DNA of 64,000 nt, from contig NZ_CP091881.1 in NCBI RefSeq assembly GCF_022163125.1, positions 6,138,001-6,202,000 of the forward strand. Direction: 5' to 3'. The notes beneath the pieces are model-generated. The model was not told where the DNA came from and did not search any database. It worked only from the letters and a program-made list of their open reading frames with translations. Positions 50,578 through 60,205 of the stretch are shown here, piece after piece (positions within the stretch are counted from its first letter, which is position 1; every line of letters starts with the position of its first letter). This DNA comes from Paenibacillus sp. HWE-109. Its GTDB lineage: Bacteria > Bacillota > Bacilli > Paenibacillales > NBRC-103111. Made by a program: the position numbers and the translations under genes.

Positions 50578-51780
50578 ATGATCCAAAGAAGACCGTGGCA
50601 TGGTGTCGAATGGTCCTTATTTATCGTTTTAACAGGATCTGTGCTGCTTGGCTTGTTGTATGCGCTTCTGCATATGAGTGAACACGCACCTATTACTACC
50701 ATCCAAGCAATACTAGCGATTCTCCTCTCCTACAGCATTCCGTTTATATTCTGGAGACCCAATTATATCGACTCAACTTGCTATCCCATTGCAGTGCTGC
50801 TAACAGGCATTCCACTACAAATCTATTTATCCTGGATGCAAGAGGATGCTTATCTTACTATTAATTGCCCATTAATGGTCATTGGATTCCTCACTGATCG
50901 AAAAAATGCGTGGTGGACCGCTCCGGTCTTCATAGTCGCCATGCCAGTAGCCTATTATTTCATCCTACACAATGGAATGGGGATTGGGCAATTATTCAGC
51001 ATTATTTTAAATGCGATCCTATTTTTTTCCATTGGACTTAGCTTGCAGCGCGTCGTGACCTCGAATGAGAAAACGGAAAAACTTTTAGCCGAAAATCAAC
51101 GTCAATATCTGCTCATCCATGAGCAAAATAATGCGCTTGAGCAGTACGCCAACCAAATTGAACAGCTAACGCTTCTGGAGGAACGCAATCGTATGGCCCG
51201 GGAACTGCATGACACCGTTGGACACACTTTCACCTCCGTAATCATGGGGATGGACGCCGTTTCCTATCTAATCGAAGCTGCGCCGGACAAAGCCAAAGAA
51301 AAGCTGGATGTTCTCAGGGGCGTAACCCGCAACGGACTTGAAGAAGTACGCCGAAGCATCCATCAAATGGTCCCCAAAGAGGGAGATCTGCAGCTTTCTC
51401 AGCAATTGACGAGACTCGCTAACGAATTCGCTCTCCATACCGGGACCCAGATCAAATTCACAACAATCGGCGATGAATACGACATTCCTAAGCAAACCAA
51501 GCTCACCCTTATCCGCTGCTTGCAGGAGTCGCTGACCAATGCCAAGCGGCATGGCCGAGCCGCCTCCGTCGAAATCGTACTGTCCTACACCGCTGATCAA
51601 GTCCAAATTCGGATCGAAGACGATGGTGTCGGCACCGATCACCTGAAAGTTGGCTTCGGCATCAATGCTATGCAGGAACGTATAACTGCCGTACAAGGAT
51701 TACTGCAAGTCAGCTCCTCTTTAAGTCAAGGCACTATCGTTCTTTGCTCTATTCCTGCCAAACAGTTGTCCTCTCTATAG
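50578..51780 (+). CDS. Sensor histidine kinase (NarL/DesK-type, HisKA_3)
   Basis: A 400-residue kinase. About six membrane helices cover residues 12-165, with little extracellular sequence, so sensing within the membrane is likely. A coiled coil follows, then the HisKA_3 box RNRMARELHDTVGHTF with the phospho-His near residue 216, and an HATPase domain with NAKRHGRA near 322 and DDGVGTD near 350. AAAGGAG lies eight bases before the ATG. It is the partner of the response regulator at 51913 and divergent from the exporter operon, which is its likely target. Confidence 0.93.
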   Translation: MIQRRPWHGVEWSLFIVLTGSVLLGLLYALLHMSEHAPITTIQAILAILLSYSIPFIFWRPNYIDSTCYPIAVLLTGIPLQIYLSWMQEDAYLTINCPLMVIGFLTDRKNAWWTAPVFIVAMPVAYYFILHNGMGIGQLFSIILNAILFFSIGLSLQRVVTSNEKTEKLLAENQRQYLLIHEQNNALEQYANQIEQLTLLEERNRMARELHDTVGHTFTSVIMGMDAVSYLIEAAPDKAKEKLDVLRGVTRNGLEEVRRSIHQMVPKEGDLQLSQQLTRLANEFALHTGTQIKFTTIGDEYDIPKQTKLTLIRCLQESLTNAKRHGRAASVEIVLSYTADQVQIRIEDDGVGTDHLKVGFGINAMQERITAVQGLLQVSSSLSQGTIVLCSIPAKQLSSL

Positions 51781-51912
51781 ACATTTCACGCCCCCTGTGC
51801 CTGCATGGTACAATGAGGCTGCTGCCATTCTAGTCTGAAATACCCAGCCTGAATACCCAGCTGTAACCATCCTGCCAGTTAGCTGGCGATAAACGCTTAG
51901 GAGGCGTCTGCC

Positions 51913-52602
51913 ATGACCACCACCCCACTCAAACTGCTCCTGGTCGATGACCAGGATTTAATTAGAGAAAGCCTGCACATCGTACTCGACATGGATCCGG
52001 ATATTCAAGTCGTAGGCCTGGCTGAGAACGGCCGCGTCGCGCTCAAGCAATGCGAAGAGCAGCAGCCCAACGTCGTGTTGATGGACATCCACATGCCTGT
52101 CATGGACGGCGTCGAGGCTACCCGGCAAATTAAAGCCACCTGGCCTGATATTCGCGTCATTATCTTGACCACCTTCCAAGAAATCAGCTATGTCGTTGAC
52201 GCGCTGGGGGCCGGGGCCGAAGGCTATTTGCTCAAAGCCATTCATCCCAAAGATCTTGCAGCCGGCATCAAATGGGTGCATCAAGGCGGTACCCTCATTC
52301 CGCAGGATATCGCCAAGATGCTTGTGCAGCAAGCCCGAGGCGCTGCCGAATCAACTACATCTGACGCTGGTCAGAAGCCCGTCGCTGAAGAGCCTGCCCG
52401 CACCGATGCCTATGGGCTTAGCGAGCGCGAAGTTCAAGTGCTTCATTGCATCGCCGACGGCCTGAACAACAAAGAAATTGCTGAAAAGCTATTTCTTTCC
52501 GAAGGCACCGTGAAGAACTATATCTCCAGCATCTACTCCAAAATGGATGTTCGCGACCGTGTCCAGGCTTCGAAAAAGGCGCATGAGGAAGGGATGCTGT
52601 AG
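51913..52602 (+). CDS. NarL/LuxR-family response regulator
   Basis: A 229-residue regulator. The receiver domain (about 6-122) has the acidic pair LVDDQD at 10-15, the phospho-Asp in VVLMDIHMP near 58, Thr in ILTTFQ near 86 and Lys in LLKAIHP near 108. A linker rich in Ala/Thr/Glu covers about 136-164. The LuxR helix-turn-helix is at about 165-225 (LSEREVQVLHCIADGLNNKEIAEKLFLSEGTVKNYI in part). TAGGAGG lies eight bases before the ATG. It works with the kinase 132 bp upstream. Confidence 0.94.
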   Translation: MTTTPLKLLLVDDQDLIRESLHIVLDMDPDIQVVGLAENGRVALKQCEEQQPNVVLMDIHMPVMDGVEATRQIKATWPDIRVIILTTFQEISYVVDALGAGAEGYLLKAIHPKDLAAGIKWVHQGGTLIPQDIAKMLVQQARGAAESTTSDAGQKPVAEEPARTDAYGLSEREVQVLHCIADGLNNKEIAEKLFLSEGTVKNYISSIYSKMDVRDRVQASKKAHEEGML

Positions 52603-52715
52603 CTGGCTGGCTAAGCAAGCTAGATAAGCACGTTTAGCTGCCCTTTCTCAGCGCATCGAACCCTCCATCATGATGGTGGTCCCACTGCGCAGATTTGGGA
52701 AAGGGAACAGAAAGA

Positions 52716-52754
52716 GACTTTGGCCAATTACGCAATGACGCCAAAGTCTTTTTT
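52716..52754 (+). terminator. Terminator of the two-component operon
   Basis: GACTTTGGC (52716-52724) pairs with GCCAAAGTC (52740-52748), followed by six T. Confidence 0.9.
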
Positions 52755-52886
52755 CTGTTGTATCTACAAATTCAATTCGTTGATAAATTGAACATATGGT
52801 TTGCTCCGTGTGCAGTTCCCCTTCTATGCTAACAGGATTTCCTCCAGCTAATTGTGCTGCAAACAAAGAATAGTGCCTGCTTAAAA

Positions 52887-52959
52887 GGAAAAGCTCCCTA
52901 TAATTCAGCCCTTTCTCTCGTTTTAACCGAGAAACGTCAGAATTAACAGGAGCTTTTCC
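52887..52959. repeat. Long inverted repeat, hairpin with arms of about 33 bp
   Basis: Arms 52887-52920 and 52928-52959 pair along most of their length: perfect GGAAAAGCTCC ends, then TAATTC/GAATTA and CTTTCTCTCG against CGAGAAACG. The loop is about seven bases. It is far longer than a usual terminator, although a weak T-rich stretch follows on the minus strand. It could end the 53019 gene transcript or be a small mobile or repeat element. Confidence 0.65.
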
Positions 52960-53018
52960 CTCTAGTTAGCCTTGCTTGTTATGAAACGGTACAACGGACT
53001 GGAGGTTTTCCAGTTAAG

Positions 53019-53483
53019 CTACTCAAAGAGCTTCTCCAGGAAGCCCTTTCTCCGTTTTCGAATTTTGCTGTAGGTTCTCACTCGGGAGTACGGCGCCTGC
53101 ATGTCCTCATCCGCTTGTTCCTTGAATTCAATCGCTTCCGGCGCTAGTTCGGAGGACTCGTCTACCTCCATTGTTTCTTCTTGAATCGCAGACTGCTGTT
53201 GGACAACAATCGTCCGAACTAAATCCTCATGCAGCTTGTTTTCAAGTTGATGCCTGAATTGCCTAAGCAACTGCTCTTGCTGTCTGTTCTGAAGTTCAAA
53301 CTGCTCATGAAGCTGCGATTGAAGTACCTCTACTTGCTTGGAAAGAAGCACAATGGCTTTTTGCAAAGAATTCAGATGCTGTGCCCCGATCGGTTCATGG
53401 AACTCAAACCCCTCCGGGTACTCCCCATTCTCAGCTAGCAGAGCGTGCAGTTCTGCTGACGTAATGAGATCTTCTTTCTTCAT
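53019..53483 (-). CDS. Coiled-coil protein of unknown function, 154 aa
   Basis: A soluble, highly charged protein. Residues 1-45 include KKEDLITSAELHALLAENGEYPEGFEFHEP (in part), a segment that may be a small DNA- or protein-binding helix pair. Residues about 45-110 form a Gln/Leu-rich coiled coil (LLSKQVEVLQSQLHEQFELQ). Then comes an acidic stretch and a basic C-terminus (RKRRKGFLEKLFE). GGAGG lies seven bases before ATG 53483, so the longer frame is rejected. I do not recognise the family. It stands alone. Confidence 0.75.
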   Translation of the reverse strand: MKKEDLITSAELHALLAENGEYPEGFEFHEPIGAQHLNSLQKAIVLLSKQVEVLQSQLHEQFELQNRQQEQLLRQFRHQLENKLHEDLVRTIVVQQQSAIQEETMEVDESSELAPEAIEFKEQADEDMQAPYSRVRTYSKIRKRRKGFLEKLFE

Positions 53484-53643
53484 GTGCTTTCCTCCATCCC
53501 GTACATCTTGCAGCCTGAACCTTAACTGCTTCTTCCTCTTATTGTACATGAAGTTCGGGAAATGTTCACGCTTAACTATTCTAATGAGGCAAACCAGCTG
53601 TGGTCATGGCGACTAGTCCAACAGCATTAAAATTCTAACCATC

Positions 53644-53683
53644 AAAAAACTGCTTACAGGTAGAACCTCCACCCGCAAGCAGT
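53644..53683 (-). terminator. Terminator of the gltB-gltD operon
   Basis: ACTGCTT (53649-53655) pairs with AAGCAGT (53677-53683), with an inner GAGG/CCTC-like pairing and six T on the minus strand. Confidence 0.82.
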
Positions 53684-53697
53684 CGCTTGAACAAAGC

Positions 53698-55182
53698 CTA
53701 TGGTAAATTCGAAGATCCCATCAAGTAACGGTCAACCTCACGAGCGGCTGCGCGCCCCTCATTAATAGCCCACACAACCAGGCTTTGCCCACGGCGCATA
53801 TCACCTGCTGCGAAGACACCCTCCACGCTCGTGGCGAACTTGCCATAGTCCGCCTTTGCGTTGGAACGCTCGTCTTTGGCGACCCCGAGCTGATCCAGCA
53901 CCGTGTTCTCCGGTCCTGTGAAGCCCATCGCGATCAGCACCAGCTGAGCTGGGTAGACTTTCTCGCTGCCAGGCACTTCGACAGGCACGAAAGCGCCCTT
54001 GTCATTTTTCTGCCACTCGATCAGAACCGTGTGCAGTTCTTTCAAGTTGCCATGCTCATCACCAACGAATTTTTTGGTATTGATGAGATACGTACGCGGG
54101 TCTTCACCCTGCAAGGCCGCCGCTTCCTGCTGTCCGTAATCGACCTTATGGACCTTCGGCCATTCCGGCCAAGGATTGTTTAATGGACGCGTATCTGGCG
54201 ATTTGGGCATAATCTCGAATTGCGTAACGCTCTTGCACTTGTGGCGCAAGGAAGTGCCTACGCAATCCGTTCCGGTATCCCCGCCGCCGATGACAATGAC
54301 GTCCTTGCCTTCGGCGGAGATGAAGGCACCATCGGCATGCTCGGAATCGAGCAGGCTCTTCGTGTTCTTGCCGAGGAATTCCATCGCCAAGTGAACACCG
54401 TTCAGTTCGCGGCCTTCAATCGGCAGATCCCGGCCCTTCGTTGCACCGCCACAGAGAACGATGGCATCGAACTCTTCCTGCAGCTTCTCGATCGGATAGT
54501 TCACGCCGACATGAGCGCCAGTAATGAAGGTAACGCCCTCCGCTTCAAGCAGGTCTACACGGCGCTGAACATAGTTCTTATCCAGCTTCATGTTGGGAAT
54601 TCCGTACATTAATAGCCCACCTATACGGTCAGCTCGTTCATAGACGGTAACCCAGTGCCCCGCTTTATTCAGCTGAGCGGCGGCTGCAAGTCCGGATGGA
54701 CCCGAGCCGACGACAGCAACCTTTTTACCTGTGCGAATTTCCGGTGTTTGCGGGGTAATCCAGCCTTCGGCAAACCCTTTGTCGATAATGGCTTTTTCAA
54801 TGCTTTTGATCGCAACCGGGGAGTCCTTCAAGCCTACTGTGCAAGACCCTTCACATGGCGCTGGGCAAACACGGCCTGTAAATTCAGGAAAGTTGTTCGT
54901 CTTATGCAGACGATCCAGAGCTTCCCGCCATTGACCGCGATACACCAGATCATTCCATTCGGGAATCAAATTATTCACCGGGCAACCAGCAGCCATCCCG
55001 CTGATCAGCGAACCCGTGTGACAGAATGGAATGCCGCAATCCATACATCTGGAGCCTTGCGTCTGCAATTTATCTTCCGTCAGCGGTGTCGCGAACTCTT
55101 TCCAATGGCCGATTCGGACCAGCGGAGAAGCTTCAGACGCAACTTCACGACGATATTCAATAAAACCAGTTGGTTTACCCAT
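53698..55182 (-). CDS. gltD: Glutamate synthase small (beta) subunit
   Basis: GltD passes electrons from NADPH through FAD and iron-sulfur clusters to GltB. The 494-residue protein has the N-terminal cysteine clusters CMDCGIPFC and GCPVNNLIPEW near residues 41-75, then RVCPAPCEGSC near 104-114, the FAD motif VVGSGPSGLAAAAQL near 153-167 and the NADPH motif VIGGGDTGTDC near 291-301. A final GVFAAGDMRRGQSLVVWAI completes the FAD site. Length matches B. subtilis GltB(beta) (493). It is 53 bp after the large subunit gene; TAGGAGG precedes the ATG. Confidence 0.96.
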   Translation of the reverse strand: MGKPTGFIEYRREVASEASPLVRIGHWKEFATPLTEDKLQTQGSRCMDCGIPFCHTGSLISGMAAGCPVNNLIPEWNDLVYRGQWREALDRLHKTNNFPEFTGRVCPAPCEGSCTVGLKDSPVAIKSIEKAIIDKGFAEGWITPQTPEIRTGKKVAVVGSGPSGLAAAAQLNKAGHWVTVYERADRIGGLLMYGIPNMKLDKNYVQRRVDLLEAEGVTFITGAHVGVNYPIEKLQEEFDAIVLCGGATKGRDLPIEGRELNGVHLAMEFLGKNTKSLLDSEHADGAFISAEGKDVIVIGGGDTGTDCVGTSLRHKCKSVTQFEIMPKSPDTRPLNNPWPEWPKVHKVDYGQQEAAALQGEDPRTYLINTKKFVGDEHGNLKELHTVLIEWQKNDKGAFVPVEVPGSEKVYPAQLVLIAMGFTGPENTVLDQLGVAKDERSNAKADYGKFATSVEGVFAAGDMRRGQSLVVWAINEGRAAAREVDRYLMGSSNLP

Positions 55183-55235
55183 AACCGTTTAATTCCTCCT
55201 AGGCATTTTGCTTAAGCAAATTTTGCTCTAAATGG

Positions 55236-58200
55236 TTAGTTTCCACCGACGCGTGAAACATCTCGCATATTCGCCTCGAAAGCAACCATAATGGCTTCCT
55301 GCTGGCTTAGTCCGGAACGTTTTACTTTCTCGATGGCATCAAACATTCGTTTGTAGTCCTTAGGTATTACCTTCACGAACTTCCAAACGTACTCATCCCA
55401 GTGCTGAATAACCCTGTGGGCAACGCTGCTATCCGTAAATGTAGCATGATGCTGAATCATTGTTTTCAGTTCGTTCATTTCGAACGTTTCCTCGACTTGC
55501 TCGAGGTAAACCATTTCCTGGTTCACCTTGCTCTTGAAGTCTCCCGACTCATCGAGCACGTAGGCGATACCGCCGGACATGCCGGCAGCAAAGTTGCGGC
55601 CTGTGGATCCAAGCACGACGACGCGTCCGCCCGTCATATATTCACAGCCATGATCGCCCACGCCTTCAACCACGGCGCGAACCCCGCTGTTTCTCACGCA
55701 GAAGCGCTCTCCGGCAATACCTCGGATATACGCGTCTCCGTCCGTTGCGCCATAGAATGCTGTATTGCCGATGATGACGTTCTCCTCCGGCACAAAACTC
55801 GACTTGCTGGAAGGGAATATCGCCAGTTTGCCGCCTGACAACCCTTTGCCGACGTAGTCATTCGCATCACCTTCTAGAGAAAGCGTAATGCCTTTCGGTA
55901 CGAATGCACCGAAGCTTTGACCGGCAGAGCCGTTGAAATGGAGGCGAATCGTATCATGAGGCAAGCCGTCTACGCCATGACGGCGAGTCACTTCACTGCC
56001 GACAATCGTACCTACAACACGATTGACGTTATGAATCGGCAGGATCGCATGCACATGCTCCTTGCGCTCGATGGCCGGCTCACAGATGCTGAGCAGCTGT
56101 GTAACGTCCAGAGAGCGATCCAGGCCATGATCCTGGGTCATTTGGCAGAAGCGGCCTACGTCTTCGCCCACGGCGGGTTGATGCAGCAGCGGCGATAAAT
56201 CGACGCCTCGGGCTTTCCAGTGTTCGACAGCTTGCTTCGACTCGAGCACATCGGTCCGTCCGACCATCTCCTCGATGGTGCGGAAGCCCAGCTCTGCCAT
56301 CATCTCGCGCACATCCTGCGCGATGAAGGTCATGAAGTTGACGACATGCTGCGGATCACCGGCAAATTTCTTGCGCAGCTCCGGATTTTGTGTAGCCACC
56401 CCAACCGGACATGTATCCAGATGGCAGACACGCATCATCACGCAGCCGATTGTAATAAGAGGAGTTGTAGCGAAGCCGAACTCCTCTGCGCCAAGCAAGG
56501 CAGCGACGACGACGTCGCGTCCTGTCATCAGCTTGCCGTCGGTCTCGACGACAATACGGCTGCGCAGGTTGTTGAGCACAAGCGTCTGATGGGTCTCCGC
56601 CAGACCAAGCTCCCACGGCAGTCCCGCGTGGCGAATACTCGTCTGCGGCGACGCGCCCGTACCTCCGTCGTAACCGGAGATGAGGACAACGTCCGCTTTC
56701 CCCTTGGCTACGCCGGCAGCGATTGTGCCAACCCCAACTTCGGATACCAACTTGACGCTGATCCGCGCCCGCGGGTTGGCATTCTTGAGATCGTGGATCA
56801 GCTCCGCCAGATCCTCGATTGAATAGATATCGTGATGCGGCGGCGGCGAAATCAAGCCCACGCCTGGCGTCACGCCGCGAACCTCTGCAACCCAAGGGTA
56901 CACCTTGGTTCCCGGGAGCTGCCCGCCCTCGCCGGGCTTTGCGCCCTGCGCCATCTTGATCTGAATCTCATCGGCATTGACGAGATAATGGCTCGTGACA
57001 CCGAAGCGGCCGGAGGCTACCTGCTTGATCGCGCTGCGGCGAAGGTCGCCATTCTCATCCGGCGTGAAGCGCTCCGGATGCTCGCCTCCCTCGCCGGTAT
57101 TGCTCTTGCCGCCGATGCGGTTCATCGCAATCGCAATCGTCTCGTGCGCTTCTTTGCTGATGGAGCCGTAAGACATGGCTCCTGTCTTGAAGCGCTTGAA
57201 GATCGCTTCGACCGGTTCCACCTCGTCGATTGAAACCGGCTGGCGGCCATCCTTGAAGCTAAGAAGCCCGCGCAGCGCCATATATTTCTCATCTTCCCGT
57301 TTGATCAGCTTCGAGAAGTTCTTGTACATCGCATAATTGTTCGTGCGAACAGCAGCTTGCAGAGCATGCACCGTCTCTGGTGTATAGAGATGGTCTTCGC
57401 CATCTCGTCGCCACTGCAAGTCGCCGCCGGTATCAAGCACCTTATCGCGTCCCTCTTGCTGAGAGAACGCGCGATTGTGGCGAATAAGCGCTTCTTGCGC
57501 CACAATGTCAATGCCAATCCCGCCAACCGGCGTATGGGTCCAAGTGAAATACGCATCGACCAGCGCTTGGCTGAGGCCAATCGCCTCGAAAATCTGCGCC
57601 CCCCGATAACTTTGAATCGTGGAGATTCCCATTTTAGCCAATACTTTAACTACGCCCTTGGTTACCGCTTTGATGTAGTTGTACGTCGCTTTCTCTAGGT
57701 CGATACCTGCAAGCTGGTTGCGTCTGATCATATCGTCTAACGTTTCAAGAGCCAGATAAGGATTAATAGCCCCTGCCCCGTAACCAAGCAGCAGTGCGAA
57801 GTGATGCACTTCACGAGGTTCGCCTGACTCGACAAGCAAGCTTACCTTCGTTCGCGTTCCCTCACGAATCAGATGATGGTGCAGACCCGATGTCGCGAGC
57901 AGGGCCGGAATTGGCGCCTTGCGGGCATCCACGCCACGGTCAGAAAGAATCAACAGCGAAGCTCCTTCACCAATGGCGTCATCTGCCGCCGCATACAGGG
58001 CTTTCATCGCATTCTCCAAACCTTCCGTTCCTTCGGTTGCTTCGAATAGCGTAGATAACGTCACCGTCTTAAAGCCATCCCGCTGAATGTGACGCAGCTT
58101 TGCCAGCTCTTCGTTGGATAAGAAGGGAGATTTCAAGCGAATTTGACGGCAGCTTTCCGGTTCTGGATGGATTAAATTGCGCTCAGGTCCAATTGTTGTG

Positions 58201-59828
58201 CCTTGCGCTGTAATAATTTCTTCAAAATTCGCATCAATCGGCGGGTTAGTCACCTGTGCGAACAATTGTTTAAAGTAGTTGTATAATAATTGCGGTCGGT
58301 CAGACAGCACAGCAAGCGGTGCGTCTGTGCCCATGGAACCAATCGGATCTACGCCTGTTTTGGCCATTGGCTCGAGAGTTTTGCGCAGCTGCTCAAAGGT
58401 GTAGCCGAAAGCCTGCTGCCGTTGAAGCACCGTGTCATGATCAGAACCGAGGACCATCGGCGCTTCCTCCAGATCTTCCAACGACACAAGATGCTCGTTC
58501 AGCCAATCGCGATAGGGTTGTTCCCCGGCGATTCGGCTCTTGATTTCTTCGTCAGCCACAATACGTCCTTCTACCGTATCAACGAGCAGCATGCGTCCCG
58601 GTCTGAGACGATCCTTGTAGAGAATACGTTCTGGCTCAATATCCAGAACGCCGACTTCAGAAGCCAACACAATCAGATCATCTGTTGTCACGTAGTAACG
58701 TGATGGACGCAGCCCGTTGCGGTCCAGAATCGCACCAATTTGACTGCCGTCCGTGAAGGCAATCGCAGCCGGGCCATCCCATGGTTCCATCAAGGTGCTG
58801 TGATACTCATAAAATGCCTTCTTCTTATCGTCCATCGTCTCATGTTTGGACCAGGGTTCTGGCACCATCATCATCGCGGCATGAGGCAAGGAGCGTCCCG
58901 CCAGCATCAAAAACTCCAGCGTGTTGTCGAACATTTGTGAATCGGAGCCATCCGTATCAATAATAGGAAGAATGCGTTGGAAGTCTTCGCCAAAGAGGTC
59001 GGAGTCACACATCGCTTGCCGAGCGTGCATCCAGTTTACGTTGCCGCGGAGTGTATTGATTTCACCGTTATGAATGAGGTAGCGATAGGGATGTGCGCGT
59101 TCCCAACTCGGGAATGTGTTCGTGCTGAAACGAGAATGAACAAGCGCAAGCGCCGAATCCACTTTCTCATCCTGCAGTTCCAGATAATAAGCATCTACCT
59201 GCTCCGGCGTTAGCATGCCTTTGTATACAATCGTTCTGCTAGACAAACTAGAATAATAAAATTGCGACTCGCTTCGCGATTTTATGACAGCGTTTTCACT
59301 TCTACGCCGAATAATGTACAATTTCCGTTCAAAATCGAGATTGCTAGCCACACCTGCCTGTTGTCCAATAAATACTTGGCGTACAAAAGGTTCCGCTGAC
59401 TTCGCAGATTCCCCCAGAGAGCTATTGTCCGTTGGAACGGTTCTCCAACCTAAGAATTGCTGCCCTTCCTCACTAACGATGCGCTCGATGATGCTCTCAC
59501 ATGCTTGCCGGGCCTCCAACTCCTGAGGCAAATAGACCATACCTACACCATAGTGTCCTGCTGAAGGAAGTTTGATATTGTCCGCAGCACACGCTGCTTG
59601 CAGGTACGTATCCGGGATTTGCATCAAAATGCCTGCCCCGTCTCCCGTATTCTGCTCACTTCCTTGGCCACCGCGATGATCTAAATTGCAAAGCACACGC
59701 AGCGCTTGCTTGACGATTTCATGAGATTTAACCCCTTTAATATTCGCTACAAAGCCAATACCGCAGGCGTCACGCTCGAACTGAGGATCGTACAATCCTT
59801 GCTTGGGAGGTAACCCGTTTTTGGTCAT
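55236..59828 (-). CDS. gltB: Glutamate synthase large (alpha) subunit
   Basis: GltB makes two glutamates from glutamine and 2-oxoglutarate. The 1530-residue protein has a short propeptide before Cys22 (ERDACGIGF), the N-terminal nucleophile of the class-II amidotransferase domain. Then follow a central domain, the FMN-binding synthase domain (about 800-1200; GEGGEHPERF, GAKPGEGGQLPG, SGYDGGTGASP), the 3Fe-4S cysteines (CVMMRVCHLDTCPVGVATQ near 1125-1143) and the C-terminal beta-helix. ATG 59828 has AGAAAGG nine bases upstream; upstream in-frame codons are leader. No gltC-like regulator gene is adjacent. Confidence 0.97.
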   Translation of the reverse strand: MTKNGLPPKQGLYDPQFERDACGIGFVANIKGVKSHEIVKQALRVLCNLDHRGGQGSEQNTGDGAGILMQIPDTYLQAACAADNIKLPSAGHYGVGMVYLPQELEARQACESIIERIVSEEGQQFLGWRTVPTDNSSLGESAKSAEPFVRQVFIGQQAGVASNLDFERKLYIIRRRSENAVIKSRSESQFYYSSLSSRTIVYKGMLTPEQVDAYYLELQDEKVDSALALVHSRFSTNTFPSWERAHPYRYLIHNGEINTLRGNVNWMHARQAMCDSDLFGEDFQRILPIIDTDGSDSQMFDNTLEFLMLAGRSLPHAAMMMVPEPWSKHETMDDKKKAFYEYHSTLMEPWDGPAAIAFTDGSQIGAILDRNGLRPSRYYVTTDDLIVLASEVGVLDIEPERILYKDRLRPGRMLLVDTVEGRIVADEEIKSRIAGEQPYRDWLNEHLVSLEDLEEAPMVLGSDHDTVLQRQQAFGYTFEQLRKTLEPMAKTGVDPIGSMGTDAPLAVLSDRPQLLYNYFKQLFAQVTNPPIDANFEEIITAQGTTIGPERNLIHPEPESCRQIRLKSPFLSNEELAKLRHIQRDGFKTVTLSTLFEATEGTEGLENAMKALYAAADDAIGEGASLLILSDRGVDARKAPIPALLATSGLHHHLIREGTRTKVSLLVESGEPREVHHFALLLGYGAGAINPYLALETLDDMIRRNQLAGIDLEKATYNYIKAVTKGVVKVLAKMGISTIQSYRGAQIFEAIGLSQALVDAYFTWTHTPVGGIGIDIVAQEALIRHNRAFSQQEGRDKVLDTGGDLQWRRDGEDHLYTPETVHALQAAVRTNNYAMYKNFSKLIKREDEKYMALRGLLSFKDGRQPVSIDEVEPVEAIFKRFKTGAMSYGSISKEAHETIAIAMNRIGGKSNTGEGGEHPERFTPDENGDLRRSAIKQVASGRFGVTSHYLVNADEIQIKMAQGAKPGEGGQLPGTKVYPWVAEVRGVTPGVGLISPPPHHDIYSIEDLAELIHDLKNANPRARISVKLVSEVGVGTIAAGVAKGKADVVLISGYDGGTGASPQTSIRHAGLPWELGLAETHQTLVLNNLRSRIVVETDGKLMTGRDVVVAALLGAEEFGFATTPLITIGCVMMRVCHLDTCPVGVATQNPELRKKFAGDPQHVVNFMTFIAQDVREMMAELGFRTIEEMVGRTDVLESKQAVEHWKARGVDLSPLLHQPAVGEDVGRFCQMTQDHGLDRSLDVTQLLSICEPAIERKEHVHAILPIHNVNRVVGTIVGSEVTRRHGVDGLPHDTIRLHFNGSAGQSFGAFVPKGITLSLEGDANDYVGKGLSGGKLAIFPSSKSSFVPEENVIIGNTAFYGATDGDAYIRGIAGERFCVRNSGVRAVVEGVGDHGCEYMTGGRVVVLGSTGRNFAAGMSGGIAYVLDESGDFKSKVNQEMVYLEQVEETFEMNELKTMIQHHATFTDSSVAHRVIQHWDEYVWKFVKVIPKDYKRMFDAIEKVKRSGLSQQEAIMVAFEANMRDVSRVGGN

Positions 59829-59972
59829 GTTGTGCAACCTTTCTTTTCTGGTTTTTGTACACACTTTTTCCAAGGTACGTTTAAAGTATGAAATTGTCGA
59901 AACATGCTGTGTGTATTCCACCGAAATCAGAAGATTAGAAATAAATGGAATAGTCGCAATATTTTTTATATT

Positions 59973-60001
59973 ATATTACCACTTGAAATCGTATTGTTCA
60001 A
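59973..60001 (-). promoter_or_regulatory. Candidate sigma-A promoter of gltB-gltD
   Basis: On the minus strand TTGAAC (59996-60001), 17 bp, TAATAT (59973-59978). It leaves a leader of about 135 bases before gltB. The rest of the 377-bp gap to the HD gene is AT-rich; it holds two direct ATGATAGC copies (near 60112 and 60141) but nothing else I can name. Confidence 0.5.
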
Positions 60002-60205
60002 TTGAAAAATATTAGTTTGAAAAGGTTTTCATTTTAATAGGAACAGATCCATTCTTAATTTCAGGCTACCCGTGGTCAAAACCATATTTGGCGTTTCATT
60101 TTCATTTGCCCATGATAGCAAACTTTCTATGTTTCATGCTATGATAGCTAATGCGCTGCAATGTAACATTACACCCAGATTCCACAGCCTAGGAGGAACT
60201 CTGCT

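Larger units (their letters stand above)
52603..53018. other. 416-bp gene-free region
   Basis: Contains the terminator of the two-component operon (52716-52754) and a long hairpin (52887-52959). A 72-codon open frame on the minus strand runs through the terminator and has no ribosome-binding site, so I do not count it as a gene. Confidence 0.6.

Noticed and set aside
52648..52866. 72-codon minus-strand frame
   Set aside because: It runs through the terminator hairpin of the two-component operon and lacks a ribosome-binding site and protein-like composition.
55401..57698. Several long plus-strand open frames of 90-200 codons inside gltB
   Set aside because: They are antisense shadows of a highly conserved gene, without ribosome-binding sites or recognisable domains.
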